Source: Akkermansia muciniphila
Lineage (GTDB): Bacteria; Verrucomicrobiota; Verrucomicrobiia; Limisphaerales; SIAT01
Assembly: GCA_945900775.1 (NCBI GenBank)
Contig: CAMDJP010000020.1
Coordinates: 1 to 45,806 of the forward strand
Length of the DNA: 45,806 nucleotides
Reading direction: 5' to 3'
Below, piece after piece: positions 9,122 through 18,254 of the stretch; the first letter of the stretch is position 1; each line of letters opens with the position of its first letter. Under the pieces are notes generated by a model that worked only from the letters and a program-made list of their open reading frames with translations, ran no database searches and was not told where the DNA came from. The translations under genes and the position numbers were made by a program.

Positions 9122-9981
9122 CCATGCCCTCCCTAAAACCATTCCTCACCCTCGTCTTCGCCGGCATCCTCGCGGTTGGCGCGACCGCCGCCGATGCCCC
9201 CAAAATTATGAACTTAGCGCCGCTGCAGGTCCTGCTCATCACCGGCGGCTGCTGCCATGATTACGCCAAGCAAAAGGACATCCTCAAGAAAGGCCTCGAG
9301 GCGCGCGCGAATCTCAAGGTGAGCCATATCCACAGCGACGACAAGAGCACCAAGCCGCCGCTCTCACTCTACGGCAATGCTGATTACGCGAAGGGCTATG
9401 ACGTCGTGATTCACGACGAGTGCTCTGCGGACATCAAAGATCCCGCCGTGATTGCTGCCGTGTTGGCGCCTCACCGCAAGGGTATTCCCGGCGTGAACCT
9501 CCATTGCGCCATGCACTCCTATCGCTTCGGGGCTTATGGCCAACCGGTCAAGATAGGCGACGCGAACGCGCATTGGTTCGAGTACCTCGGCATGCAGTCC
9601 ACCGGCCATGGTCCCCAGGAACCAATAGCCATCCGCTTCACCGACAAGGCGCATAGCATCACCAAAGGCCTCGCGGATTGGACGACCACCAAGGAGGAAC
9701 TTTACAATAACATCCAAATCCTTCCCACCGCCAAGCCTCTCGCCAGCGGCAAGCAGACCGTGAAGCAGAAGGACGGCGGTACAAAGGATGTGGAGACCGT
9801 CGTCGTCTGGGTGAACGACTTCAAGGGCACTCGCGTCTTCAGCACCACCATCGGCCACAACAACACCACAGTGGAAGACGCACGCTACCTCGACCTCGTC
9901 GCGCGCGGCCTACTCTGGGCCTGCGGTAAACTCGACGATAGCGGCAAGGCTAAGGCTGGTTACGGCCCGACCGCGAAGTAA
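9118..9981 (+). CDS. Secreted ThuA-like domain protein
   Basis: The 287-residue protein has a signal peptide (residues 1 to about 25, ending GATAADA) and a ThuA-like (trehalose utilisation) class-I-glutamine-amidotransferase-like fold: [38 protein letters not shown], and [13 protein letters not shown]. ThuA-like proteins of this type are common in PVC polysaccharide loci, often fused to or beside sulfatases and heme proteins; their chemistry is not firmly established, although in rhizobia ThuA/ThuB act in 3-ketotrehalose metabolism. It is translationally coupled to the sulfatase and is the last gene before a strong intrinsic terminator. Confidence 0.85.
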   Translation: MTMPSLKPFLTLVFAGILAVGATAADAPKIMNLAPLQVLLITGGCCHDYAKQKDILKKGLEARANLKVSHIHSDDKSTKPPLSLYGNADYAKGYDVVIHDECSADIKDPAVIAAVLAPHRKGIPGVNLHCAMHSYRFGAYGQPVKIGDANAHWFEYLGMQSTGHGPQEPIAIRFTDKAHSITKGLADWTTTKEELYNNIQILPTAKPLASGKQTVKQKDGGTKDVETVVVWVNDFKGTRVFSTTIGHNNTTVEDARYLDLVARGLLWACGKLDDSGKAKAGYGPTAK

Positions 9982-10000
9982 CTCGTCCTTTCTCACACTA

Positions 10001-10030
10001 AGCCCCGGCAATGCGCCGGGGCTTTTTTTT
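10001..10030 (+). terminator. Intrinsic terminator after the ThuA-like gene
   Basis: A perfect 9-bp stem (AGCCCCGGC at 10001-10009 and GCCGGGGCT at 10015-10023) with a five-base loop AATGC is followed by a run of eight T ending at 10030. It lies 19 bases past the ThuA-like stop and isolates this operon from the LuxE cassette. Confidence 0.92.
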
Positions 10031-10270
10031 CTGCCACTCGCCCGCGTGCGATACCCTCCTCGGCCCGCTCATCAACGGGGGGTTCGTTCACAGATGGGCG
10101 CCTGCCATGAGCGGCGACCGCGAGGAGAAAGGCGCGTTTCTGGCGGGCACCTGTTGGCCGCGGAGGGATTCGCAATTAGTCGGCCTTGGCAAAATCAGTA
10201 AAACAGATTAGCCTCCTCCTCGGCTGTGGCGGTAAACCAGCCCGCGCCGCGAGGCGCACGAAAAACCGCG

Positions 10271-11380
10271 ATGACCCTGCACGATTCATTTTCGGACTAC
10301 GCCGAGCGCCTGCGCGACCTCATTCGCGCCGACTCTCCCTCGCTTTCGTCCGAGCCTCAATTCAACGCGCTGGCCTTGGAACTGTTCGCCCTCCAGTTCC
10401 AGCACAACAGCGCTTACCGCCGCCTCTGTGAAGCCCGCGACCTGACGCCGCCCTTGATTAGGCGCTGGCGCGACATCCCCGCCGCGCCCACCGTCGCCTT
10501 CAAAGAACTCGATCTCACCTGCATCACACCGGCTGAGCGCACCGCCGTCTTCCATTCAAGCGGCACCACGCAACAGCGCCCCAGTCGCCATTTCCACCAC
10601 GCCCGCTCGCTCGAACTCTATGAGGAATCGCTCCGAGCACGATTCCTGCCCCATCTGCTTCCCGACTTGCCGGCGGGCGGGCATATGGACCTGCTCCTAC
10701 TTGCCCCGTCACGTTCACTGGCGCCCCATTCGTCCCTCGCACACATGATGGAAACCGTGCGGCGCGACTTTGGCTCAAGTCAGTCGCACTTCGCCGGCCA
10801 ACTCGACGCCACCGGCACATGGGAAATCAACCTCGACGTTGCCCTCGCCGCCCTCGACTCCGCCGTGAGGCAGAACCGCCCACTGCTCATCCTCGGCACC
10901 GCCTTTCTTTTCGTAAACTTCCTCGACGCGCTCGACATGCGGAGACGCCGCTTCGTCCTCCCCGCCGGCTCGCGCGTGATGGAAACCGGCGGCTACAAGA
11001 GCCGTACTCGCACACTCCTGCCAGCCCAACTCCACGCGCTCATCCGCGACCACCTCGGCGTGCCGCTCGAAGGAATCGTCTGCGAATACGGGATGAGCGA
11101 ACTCAGCTCGCAGGCTTATGACCGGACGGCGTTCGCAACGGAAAGCCGCGGCCATTTTCAGTTCCCATCGTGGACCCGTACCAGACTCATTTCACCAGAG
11201 ACTGGTGGGGAAGGGGCTGAGAACGAGCCCGGTCTTCTCCGCATCTTCGACCTCGCCAACGTCTGGTCCGTACTCGCTGTGCAGACCGAGGACCTCATCC
11301 TCCGCCACGGCGATGGTTTTGAACTCTTGGGCCGCTCCGTGCTCGCCGAGTCGCGTGGCTGCTCATTGATGACCGCCTGA
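10271..11380 (+). CDS. luxE: LuxE-like acyl-protein synthetase (fatty-acid activating)
   Basis: The 369-residue product matches the LuxE/acyl-protein synthetase family: the adenylate-forming P-loop-like motif FHSSGTTQQRPSRH (SSGTT at 96-100), METGGYKSRTR near 238-247, VCEYGMSELSSQAYD near 270-284, and a C-terminal RGCSLM with Cys364. In Vibrio LuxE a cysteine at about this position is the site acylated after ATP-dependent activation of a fatty acid, and LuxC then reduces the acyl group to aldehyde. I chose ATG at 10271; a GTG at 10226 would add 15 residues without family features. The stop is 3 bases before the LuxC-like start. No luciferase (luxA/B) or luxD gene is in the window, so the aldehyde has another use. 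Confidence 0.88.
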   Translation: MTLHDSFSDYAERLRDLIRADSPSLSSEPQFNALALELFALQFQHNSAYRRLCEARDLTPPLIRRWRDIPAAPTVAFKELDLTCITPAERTAVFHSSGTTQQRPSRHFHHARSLELYEESLRARFLPHLLPDLPAGGHMDLLLLAPSRSLAPHSSLAHMMETVRRDFGSSQSHFAGQLDATGTWEINLDVALAALDSAVRQNRPLLILGTAFLFVNFLDALDMRRRRFVLPAGSRVMETGGYKSRTRTLLPAQLHALIRDHLGVPLEGIVCEYGMSELSSQAYDRTAFATESRGHFQFPSWTRTRLISPETGGEGAENEPGLLRIFDLANVWSVLAVQTEDLILRHGDGFELLGRSVLAESRGCSLMTA

Positions 11381-11383
11381 CCG

Positions 11384-12751
11384 ATGAACCTGCCGAACTA
11401 TTTCCTTGCCGACTTACCGCCGGAAGCTGTCCTCATGCCCACGATGGTCAGCGAGGCCTGCCGTGCGCTGAAGCGCAACCGAGCGCGGTACCTCCTCGAG
11501 CGCCCGACGCCTCAACTCGTCCGCGTAATCGCCCGCGTGGCCGCCAACTGGCGCGACGCAGAATTCCCCTTCCGGAAACTCGCGCTGGAGCTCGGCCCCG
11601 AGACCACCGGCTTCTCCCGCGCTACGCTCGCCGCGGGACTAGACACCTTCTTCGCGCGAATCACGGAGGAGAACCTAAACCTCCTGCTCGAACAGGATCT
11701 CGGCGATGCGCGCCGACTGGACGAGTTCGCCGCCGCACCCGGCGAGCGACTCGAGAAGCGCGCCGCGCTCGTGCACGGCCCCAGCCTCATCGCACACATC
11801 GCCGCCGGAAATCTCCCGTGCCCCGCTCTGATGAGCCTCATCCACGGAGTCCTCGTTCACTCTGCCCAGTTCCTCAAGTGCGCCCGCGGCACGGCGCTGC
11901 TCCCCCGCCTCTTCGCTCATTCTCTCTACGATGCGGAACCGAAACTCGGCGCCTGCATCGAGATTGCCGAGTGGACCGGCGGCACGTTGCCGCTCGAGGA
12001 AGCGCTCTTCGCCGAAGCAGAGTGCGTGACGGCAACGGGCACGGATGAGACTCTCGCCAGCACTCGCCTGCGGGTTCCGCCACACACTCGTTTCCTCGGC
12101 CACGGCCACCGAGTCAGCTTCGGCTACCTCACGCGCGATTCCCTCGGCCACGCCCAAGCCCGCCTCCTCGCCCAGCAGGCTGCCCGTGACGTCGCCGCGT
12201 GGGACCAGCAGGGCTGCCTCTCGCCTCATCTTTTCTATGTCGAGAAGGAGGGCGCCGTCTCCGCCGAACGCTTCGCGGAGATGCTGGCAAAGGAACTCGA
12301 CTCGCTCGAACAACTCTCGCCCCGCGGTCCCTTGGATGTCGCCGCCGCCGCCAGCATCGCGACTCGCCGAGCCTTCTATGAGGTCCGCGCCGCTCACTCG
12401 CCCGAGACGCGCCAGTGGTGCAGCGAGGGATCGACCGCTTGGACGGTCGTGTACGAAGCCGACGCCCGTTTCCAAATCTCCTGCCTGAACCGCTTCGTGT
12501 TCGTGAAGGAAATCTCGGATCTCGACGAAGTCCTGCGAGCCGCTGAAACCGTCCGCGGTCAGGTTTCAACCGTCGGCCTCGCCGCCACGACGGCTGAAGC
12601 AAAAGGAATCACGCGCCACCTCGCTCACTGGGGCGTTAGCCGCATTTGTCCGATTGGTCAGATGCAGGACCCGCCGCTCACATGGCGGCACGATGGTCGC
12701 CCCACACTCGGCGAACTCCTCACCTGGACCGACTGGGAGCAATCATTATGA
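11384..12751 (+). CDS. luxC: LuxC-like acyl-CoA/acyl-enzyme reductase
   Basis: The 455-residue protein is a LuxC-family member of the aldehyde dehydrogenase superfamily. Supporting motifs are [15 protein letters not shown] (136-150), [17 protein letters not shown] (nucleotide-binding region), [14 protein letters not shown] (239-252), and [15 protein letters not shown] with the presumed catalytic Cys278. LuxC reduces an enzyme-bound acyl thioester to a fatty aldehyde with NADPH. The adjacent LuxE supplies the activated acyl group, so the pair should form a fatty acid reductase complex. Length is close to that of vibrio LuxC (about 480). Its TGA overlaps the ATG of the QueD gene. The acyl-chain specificity cannot be read from sequence. 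Confidence 0.88.
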   Translation: MNLPNYFLADLPPEAVLMPTMVSEACRALKRNRARYLLERPTPQLVRVIARVAANWRDAEFPFRKLALELGPETTGFSRATLAAGLDTFFARITEENLNLLLEQDLGDARRLDEFAAAPGERLEKRAALVHGPSLIAHIAAGNLPCPALMSLIHGVLVHSAQFLKCARGTALLPRLFAHSLYDAEPKLGACIEIAEWTGGTLPLEEALFAEAECVTATGTDETLASTRLRVPPHTRFLGHGHRVSFGYLTRDSLGHAQARLLAQQAARDVAAWDQQGCLSPHLFYVEKEGAVSAERFAEMLAKELDSLEQLSPRGPLDVAAAASIATRRAFYEVRAAHSPETRQWCSEGSTAWTVVYEADARFQISCLNRFVFVKEISDLDEVLRAAETVRGQVSTVGLAATTAEAKGITRHLAHWGVSRICPIGQMQDPPLTWRHDGRPTLGELLTWTDWEQSL

Positions 12752-13110
12752 AAATGGAACTGCGGAAGACATTTCAGTTCGAGGCAGCGCACCGTCTGCC
12801 ACACCTGCCGGACGGCCACAAGTGCCACCGGCTTCACGGCCACAGTTTCCAAGCCGAAATTGTCGTCAGCGGTGAGTGCGATCCGCAGCTCGGCTGGGTG
12901 ATGGATTACGCGGATATCAAGACTGCCTTCGGGCCGCTCTGGGAACAACTCGACCACCATTATCTGAACGAGGTGATTGGGCTCGAAAATCCGACTAGCG
13001 AACAGATTGCCATCTGGATTTGGGACCGCCTCAAACCGCGCCTACCCCAACTCAGCGAGATCGTCGTCGCCGAGACCTGCACGGCCCGTTGCGTCTATCG
13101 CGGCCCTTAG
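12748..13110 (+). CDS. queD: 6-carboxy-5,6,7,8-tetrahydropterin synthase (QueD)
   Basis: The 120-residue protein is a clear QueD/PTPS-I homologue: [24 protein letters not shown] with zinc ligands His15, His30 and His32 and catalytic Cys26, then [29 protein letters not shown] and the terminal [11 protein letters not shown] with the active-site Glu. It converts 7,8-dihydroneopterin triphosphate to 6-carboxytetrahydropterin in queuosine (7-deazaguanine) synthesis. I chose the start at 12748, within the LuxC stop (ATGA), because the frame upstream lies over luxC. No queC, queE or queF is in the window. Coupling to LuxE/LuxC may be incidental, but is unusual. Confidence 0.93.
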   Translation: MKMELRKTFQFEAAHRLPHLPDGHKCHRLHGHSFQAEIVVSGECDPQLGWVMDYADIKTAFGPLWEQLDHHYLNEVIGLENPTSEQIAIWIWDRLKPRLPQLSEIVVAETCTARCVYRGP

Positions 13111-13136
13111 CTGAAGCGTCGTCCGGATTTCTTTGC

Positions 13137-14438
13137 TCAAATCTTCCAACCTGGGCGGTACTGGTGCTGGAGAAACTGCTCCGCCTCCGGGCAGTTGGGC
13201 GCCGTGAGCGTCTGCGTGTCCCACTCGATTCGTTTCCCGACGCGAAAGGCGACGTTGCCCAACAGCGCGGCCTCGGTCAGCGCGCCGGCGTAATCAAAGT
13301 TGCTTGTCGTCGGGCTACCAGTCTTGCAGCCGAGCAGCCACTCGGCGTGATGGCCAATGGAATCAGGCAGGAACGGTTTCGGGCGGGTGAATCCGGCGAA
13401 TTCCTTTTCCGGCAGGAGCAGGTGCTGACCGTAGTTGGAGAGAATCTGCCCCTTCGTCCCGACAAAAAGCACGCCGCTGTTCCATTTCGCCGCCTGCTCG
13501 GCGGGCAAGATTTTCGACAGGAGCTCCGGCTTCGTTCCGCCTTGATACCAAGTTAGCTTCACCGGCGGATGGCCGGGCCGCGCTGGGTATTCGTAGCGCG
13601 CCGTCATATGCACCGGCACCACCTCGGCGTGGCGCTCCCGACCCTCGGCCTCGACTGCGAGGGGCGCGCGCAAATCGAGCGCCCAGTGGGCAAGATCAGC
13701 GAAGTGGCACCAGAAGTCAGCGAGCGTCCCTCCACCAAAGGCCCAAAAGTTGCGCCAATGGAACGGCACGTACTGCGAGCGGTGCGACCGGAACTTCTGA
13801 GGCCCGAGCCACAAATCATAATCCACGTGTACCGGCGGCGGGGTCGGCTCCACTGGGATGAGGTTTCCATAGATTGCCGAGACCCAGACGTGCGCCTCGG
13901 CCACCGACCCGATGGCGCCGCTCTTCACCAACTCCACCACGCGCCGGTAGTTTGAACTGGCGTGAATTTGGTTGCCCATCTGCGTCGCCCGCCCGGCTCG
14001 ACGAGCGGTCGCGGAGACGATGCGAGCCTCCGAGACGGTGTACGTGAGCGGCTTCTCACAATAAACGTGCAATCCCCGCTGCAACGCGGCGACCGTGGCA
14101 ACGGCGTGGGTGTGGTCGGGTGTCGAGATGACGACCGCGTCGAGATCCCCCTGCTCCAGCAGGCGTCGAAAATCACTGTACTGGCGCGCCTTGGGGAACT
14201 GCTGAGCCGCCTTGGCGAGGTTGTTCGCGTCCACGTCGCAGATGGCGACGATGTTCTCCTCCTTCACACCAGCAATGTTGCCGGTGGCACGGCCCGCGAC
14301 GGCGATGATGCCAATGTTAAGCTTGTCGTTGGCGGAAAGTTTGCGTGCAGCCGGAGCGGCGCATGCAGCCAGTGCCGTCCCAGCGGCAGCAACGGCGGAT
14401 TGTTGAAGGAACTGCCGGCGGTTCAGCGAACTTTTCAT
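13137..14438 (-). CDS. Tat-exported lipoprotein Gfo/Idh/MocA oxidoreductase
   Basis: The 433-residue protein begins with a twin-arginine signal (NRRQFLQQSA, Arg7-Arg8) that ends in a lipobox ALAAC (Cys26), so it is probably folded with its cofactor in the cytoplasm, exported by Tat and lipid-anchored. The Rossmann part follows (LNIGIIAVAGRATGNI; GVGGRG is the more usual form of this loop), with VVISTPDHTHA and the family EKP motif in VYCEKPLTYTV. Family members oxidise or epimerise sugars with bound NAD(P); exported ones, like glucose-fructose oxidoreductase, keep the cofactor. It lies 59 bases downstream of a lipoprotein with two DUF1080 domains, which fits a paired sugar 3-oxidation and 3-keto-glycoside hydrolysis. 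ATG at 14438 is chosen because it places the Tat motif at the N-terminus. Confidence 0.9.
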   Translation of the reverse strand: MKSSLNRRQFLQQSAVAAAGTALAACAAPAARKLSANDKLNIGIIAVAGRATGNIAGVKEENIVAICDVDANNLAKAAQQFPKARQYSDFRRLLEQGDLDAVVISTPDHTHAVATVAALQRGLHVYCEKPLTYTVSEARIVSATARRAGRATQMGNQIHASSNYRRVVELVKSGAIGSVAEAHVWVSAIYGNLIPVEPTPPPVHVDYDLWLGPQKFRSHRSQYVPFHWRNFWAFGGGTLADFWCHFADLAHWALDLRAPLAVEAEGRERHAEVVPVHMTARYEYPARPGHPPVKLTWYQGGTKPELLSKILPAEQAAKWNSGVLFVGTKGQILSNYGQHLLLPEKEFAGFTRPKPFLPDSIGHHAEWLLGCKTGSPTTSNFDYAGALTEAALLGNVAFRVGKRIEWDTQTLTAPNCPEAEQFLQHQYRPGWKI

Positions 14439-14497
14439 GGTGCGTTGGAGTCGAACTCGGCTCAGCCTATTCAAACGCCCACACCGCAGCAAGCTGA

Positions 14498-15814
14498 TCA
14501 ATCCCGCGGGATTTCGCGCAGGTAGATGTTACGAAACCAGAGGTTATTGCCGTGGTTCTTGAGCTCGATGCTGCCGGTGGCACGGAGTGGTTGGCCGGGC
14601 TCCCAGTAATTCTCGAGAGGGGTATTGTTGACGACGAGTTGATCGTTGAGGAAGACGTGGACGCGGTCGCGCAGCATCAGAATACGGAAAGAATTCCACT
14701 CGCCGGTCATGCGGTCGGCGCGCTTGAGTGGGACGCTAGCGGCGAGCTTGTTGTTGAAGAGGCCACCAGAGCCGACGACGGCGTTGGTGTCGCCTTCGCG
14801 TGGATCCCAAATCTGGACCTGCGGGTTGCCGCGCAGGTAGAGACCACTGTCGCCCTTGGGTTCAATCTTCCAGTCCACGAGGAGCTCGTAGTCGGCATAG
14901 TCGCGGACGGTGACGAGGTTGTCGCCCTTGCCGTCGAAGGCGAGCTCGCCCTTGAGAGCTTTCCAGCTTGCGCGCATGCGCTTGTCGGCCTTTGTCTGCT
15001 CGGTGACGAGTTGAGCGGGCGTGAGGCGGACGCGATTGGTCGGGTGGTTGTTCGGGGAGGCGAAAAGGCCCTTCCAGCCGTCGAGATTCTGGCCGTTGAA
15101 GAGTGCCACGAAGCCTTCGGGCGCGACGTTGTTAACCTTCGCGCGAGGGAGTTCCTTGATGCGGATGTTGCGGAACTCGGCGTAATCGTTGTGGCCGAGG
15201 AAACCGATGTGGCCTTTGTCGCGGAGCATGCCCGGGTGCTTGAGGAGGGTGTTGACGTCATTCACGGCGTTGAGATTGGCGTCGAGAATCTGGCGTCCGT
15301 TGAGGACGACACGGATGCGTCGGCCAGTAACGATGACCTCCTGCTCGTTCCATTGGCCTAGCTTGCGGAGAGCGCCGCGCTCGGCGGCCCAGATGCCGTA
15401 CAGGGAGCCGTGATATTGGAAAGAGCGGAGCTTGGCGTACTGCGGGGCATCGTCGTCGAGGATTTGGAGCTCCATGCCGCTGTAGGCAAGAATGCCTCCT
15501 TCCATCGGGGAGCGGATGGCAAGGCCGTTATTGCCGCCAGCCTCGAGCTTGAATTCCAGACGCAGAATGAAGTCGGCGTACTCGCGTTCGGAGAGGAGGT
15601 TGCCGCCACCGCCTCTGGCGCAGTAGAGAACGCCATTGGTCACACCGTACCCGCCGCCCTTCGGTTCGACAAGTATCCAACCCTTGAGAGACTGGCCGTC
15701 GAAGAGACTGACGAAGCCGGCTTCGCGCCCCTCGGGGAGAACGGCGCAGGCGGTGAGAAGCACGGTGAATAGAGCTAGGAGGAGTGTCTTCCAATCACTG
15801 AATGAGCGGTTCAT
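14498..15814 (-). CDS. Lipoprotein with two DUF1080 (3-keto-disaccharide hydrolase) domains
   Basis: The 438-residue product has a lipoprotein signal peptide (lipobox LTAC, Cys23) followed by two tandem DUF1080 domains. The first opens with GFVSLFDGQSLKGW near residue 33, the second with GFVALFNGQNLDGWKG near residue 235. Both keep features of the fold (DFILRLEFKLEAGGNNGLAIRSP and DYELLVDWKIEPKGDSGLYLRG, WNEQEVIVTGRRIRVVLNG and WNSFRILMLRDRVHVFLN). DUF1080 proteins from Bacteroides hydrolyse 3-keto-glycosides. The partner oxidoreductase is immediately downstream. The start at 15814 was chosen for the signal peptide; 36 further upstream codons are open but hydrophilic. The duplicated domain may reflect two substrates or bivalent binding. 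Confidence 0.88.
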   Translation of the reverse strand: MNRSFSDWKTLLLALFTVLLTACAVLPEGREAGFVSLFDGQSLKGWILVEPKGGGYGVTNGVLYCARGGGGNLLSEREYADFILRLEFKLEAGGNNGLAIRSPMEGGILAYSGMELQILDDDAPQYAKLRSFQYHGSLYGIWAAERGALRKLGQWNEQEVIVTGRRIRVVLNGRQILDANLNAVNDVNTLLKHPGMLRDKGHIGFLGHNDYAEFRNIRIKELPRAKVNNVAPEGFVALFNGQNLDGWKGLFASPNNHPTNRVRLTPAQLVTEQTKADKRMRASWKALKGELAFDGKGDNLVTVRDYADYELLVDWKIEPKGDSGLYLRGNPQVQIWDPREGDTNAVVGSGGLFNNKLAASVPLKRADRMTGEWNSFRILMLRDRVHVFLNDQLVVNNTPLENYWEPGQPLRATGSIELKNHGNNLWFRNIYLREIPRD

Positions 15815-15937
15815 AGAAACGGTGAATTGACTTCGGACGCCTTTGAGTTTTCTTTGCTCCGCAGGCTGGTGTAGTAGAAAATCAAAGTCAAGACTGACGT
15901 CTTTCGGATTGCTTACTGTCACAAAAACGGCATCACT

Positions 15938-18082
15938 ATGATTCCAATGAGAAAGTTTTTGACCCTTCTCGCGGTGCTAGCCCTCGGCTGGCACACCTCC
16001 GCCGCTGACCTCGACCTAATTCAAAGCGGCAAGATTGCCCAGGCCGTCGGGCGAATCCTCCAGCAGGTGCATTATCGGCAGACGCCGCTCGACGACTCGG
16101 TCTCCGAGCTCTTCCTCCAGAACTATCTCGACGCGCTGGATTTCAATCACCTCATTTTCCTGCAACCGGACGTGGATCAGCTTCGCGCGAAGTACGCCAA
16201 GAATCTCGACGACCTCACGCTGGCGGGGACCGTCGCGCCGGCCCACGAGATTTTTGCGCTCTACCTCAAGCGCCTCGGCGAACGCCAGCAGCTCGCCGAC
16301 CGGCTCTGCAAGGAGACGTACACCTTCGACACCGACGAATCCTTCATTCCTGCCCGGCAGAAAATTCCCTGGCCCAAGGACGCGGCGGAAGCGGAAATGC
16401 TCTGGCGCCAACGCGTGAAATTCGAACTGCTCGCTGACCGCCTCTCCAAGCAGGCCAGCGGCAAGCCCGCCGCGCAGGACAGCGACACCCTTCAAATCAT
16501 CAGCCGCCGCTACAGTCGCCTGCTCAAGACAATGAAGGAGTACGACAACGCCGAGATTATTGAGATATACCTCACGGCGATGACCCGCACGTACGATCCG
16601 CACTCCGATTATATGAGCCCGGCCGAGGCGACCAACTTCGATATCAACAACATCAAACTCTCCCTCACTGGCATCGGCGCCGTGCTCACCCAGGACGACG
16701 GCTACACGAAAATCGAGCGCCTGATGCCCGGCGGCCCCGCCGCCCGCAGCAAGAAACTTCAGGCGAACGATCGCATCGTGGCCGTCGGACAGGCTGACGC
16801 TGAACCGGTGGATGTTCTGGATATGAAGCTCGGCAAGGTCGTGGACATGATCCGCGGCAAGAAGAACACCGAGGTGCGGCTCACCATCGTCCCCGCGAGC
16901 TCGCCTGACGGCTCGACGAAGAAAGTCATCAGCATCATTCGCGAAGAGGTCAAGCTTGCCGACTCACTCGCCAAGGCCCGCATCATCGAGCGAGCCCGGC
17001 CTGCTGGCGGTGTCGAGCGCCTCGGCGTCGTCAATTTGCCCCAGTTCTACGAGAACTGTGCCGAGGACGTCGAGACGCTGATCGTGCGCCTGAAAAAAGA
17101 GAACATTGATGGCTTGGTGCTCGACCTCCGGCGTAATGGCGGCGGCATCCTGCCCGAGGCCGTCGAACTCGCCGGCCTGTTCATCAAAGAAGGTCCCATC
17201 GTCCAAGTGAAGGACAGCCGGCGTCGCACTCAAACCCTGAGCGATGAGAATTCCAAGATTGTGTACGACGGCCCACTTGTCGTCGCCGTCGGCCACCCGA
17301 GCGCCTCCGCATCGGAGATCGTCGCCGCTGCGCTGCAGGATTACGGCCGCGCTCTGATCGTCGGCGAAGAGTCTACCCACGGCAAAGGCACTGTGCAGCA
17401 GCTCATTCCCCTGAATCAAACCATCGCCGCCGGTCTCGGCCAAGATTCCGGAAAACTCAAGTTCACCATCTCCAAATTCTATCGTGTCGCCGGCGGCACC
17501 ACTCAGCACGGCGGCGTGCTCTCCGACCTCAAGCTCCCGTCCATCCTCGATTATTTGGACCTCGGCGAATCCAAACTGCCGCGCGCCTTGCCCGCCGATA
17601 GCATCAACCCCGCCCGTTACGAATCCCTCAATCGCGTCAAACCGCATCTTGCCGAACTGGGACGCCTCTCCTCTCTGCGTCTCGCTGCCGACCGTGACTA
17701 TGAGTACGTCCGGCAGGATATCGATCGTGTAAAGAAGCAGCAGGCCGACAAGAGTGTCTCGCTCAACGAAGCCAAGCGGCGCCAAGAAGTCGCACAGCAA
17801 AAGAGCCAAACCGAGGCGCGGAAGAAGGAGCGCTTGGCTCGCCCCAACAGCGGCGAAAAAATCTACGAACTCACCCTCGATGCCGCCAAAACTGACAAAC
17901 CCCTCACTCTCATTGCCACTGTCAAACCTGAGGCGGGCGAACCCGCCAACGGCGATGACTTGGAACTAGCCGAGCCAGACCCCGCCGCTGACTCTCCGCT
18001 TCGTGAGACCCTCCGCATCTTGAGCGATTACAGTCGTCTACTCGGAGGCGCCGCCCGAATTGGCAGCACGCCGACCAAGTGA
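15938..18082 (+). CDS. prc: Prc/Tsp-type carboxy-terminal processing protease (S41)
   Basis: The 714-residue protein has a signal peptide (MRKFLTLLAVLALGWHTSAA), a helical N-terminal Tsp domain (about 25-225), a PDZ domain near 240-330 (LTGIGAVLTQDDGYTKIERLMPGGPAA onward, split here as GIGAVL and MPGGPAARSKKL), the S41 catalytic core with SASASEIVAAALQDYGRAL and HGKGTVQQ, and a lysine/glutamine-rich C-terminal DUF3340-like tail. By eye the catalytic dyad is Ser457 and Lys483. Such periplasmic proteases degrade misfolded or ssrA-like tagged proteins and trim envelope proteins. Length agrees with E. coli Tsp (682). Translation could also start at Met4 (15947). The gene is divergent from the DUF1080 lipoprotein with a 123-base gap. 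Confidence 0.93.
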   Translation: MIPMRKFLTLLAVLALGWHTSAADLDLIQSGKIAQAVGRILQQVHYRQTPLDDSVSELFLQNYLDALDFNHLIFLQPDVDQLRAKYAKNLDDLTLAGTVAPAHEIFALYLKRLGERQQLADRLCKETYTFDTDESFIPARQKIPWPKDAAEAEMLWRQRVKFELLADRLSKQASGKPAAQDSDTLQIISRRYSRLLKTMKEYDNAEIIEIYLTAMTRTYDPHSDYMSPAEATNFDINNIKLSLTGIGAVLTQDDGYTKIERLMPGGPAARSKKLQANDRIVAVGQADAEPVDVLDMKLGKVVDMIRGKKNTEVRLTIVPASSPDGSTKKVISIIREEVKLADSLAKARIIERARPAGGVERLGVVNLPQFYENCAEDVETLIVRLKKENIDGLVLDLRRNGGGILPEAVELAGLFIKEGPIVQVKDSRRRTQTLSDENSKIVYDGPLVVAVGHPSASASEIVAAALQDYGRALIVGEESTHGKGTVQQLIPLNQTIAAGLGQDSGKLKFTISKFYRVAGGTTQHGGVLSDLKLPSILDYLDLGESKLPRALPADSINPARYESLNRVKPHLAELGRLSSLRLAADRDYEYVRQDIDRVKKQQADKSVSLNEAKRRQEVAQQKSQTEARKKERLARPNSGEKIYELTLDAAKTDKPLTLIATVKPEAGEPANGDDLELAEPDPAADSPLRETLRILSDYSRLLGGAARIGSTPTK

Positions 18083-18254
18083 AACTTCCGAGAGAAACCT
18101 GCCCTCCGGTTAGAAAAGCGACAGAAGTGATTGTAGAACGGATTCCTCATTTCGAGAAAATTTGTAACGGACCCATGGGCAATGGCGTCCACTAGACTAG
18201 TCGGCGTCCCGACAGATTTGACAAACAGTCTACGGGTGCGACAGTAAAGGAACT

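Noticed and set aside
18218..18246. TTGACA box upstream of the secreted protein at 18255
   Set aside because: At 17 bases spacing the -10 position reads ACAGTA, only a weak match, and it would leave almost no leader before the ATG.
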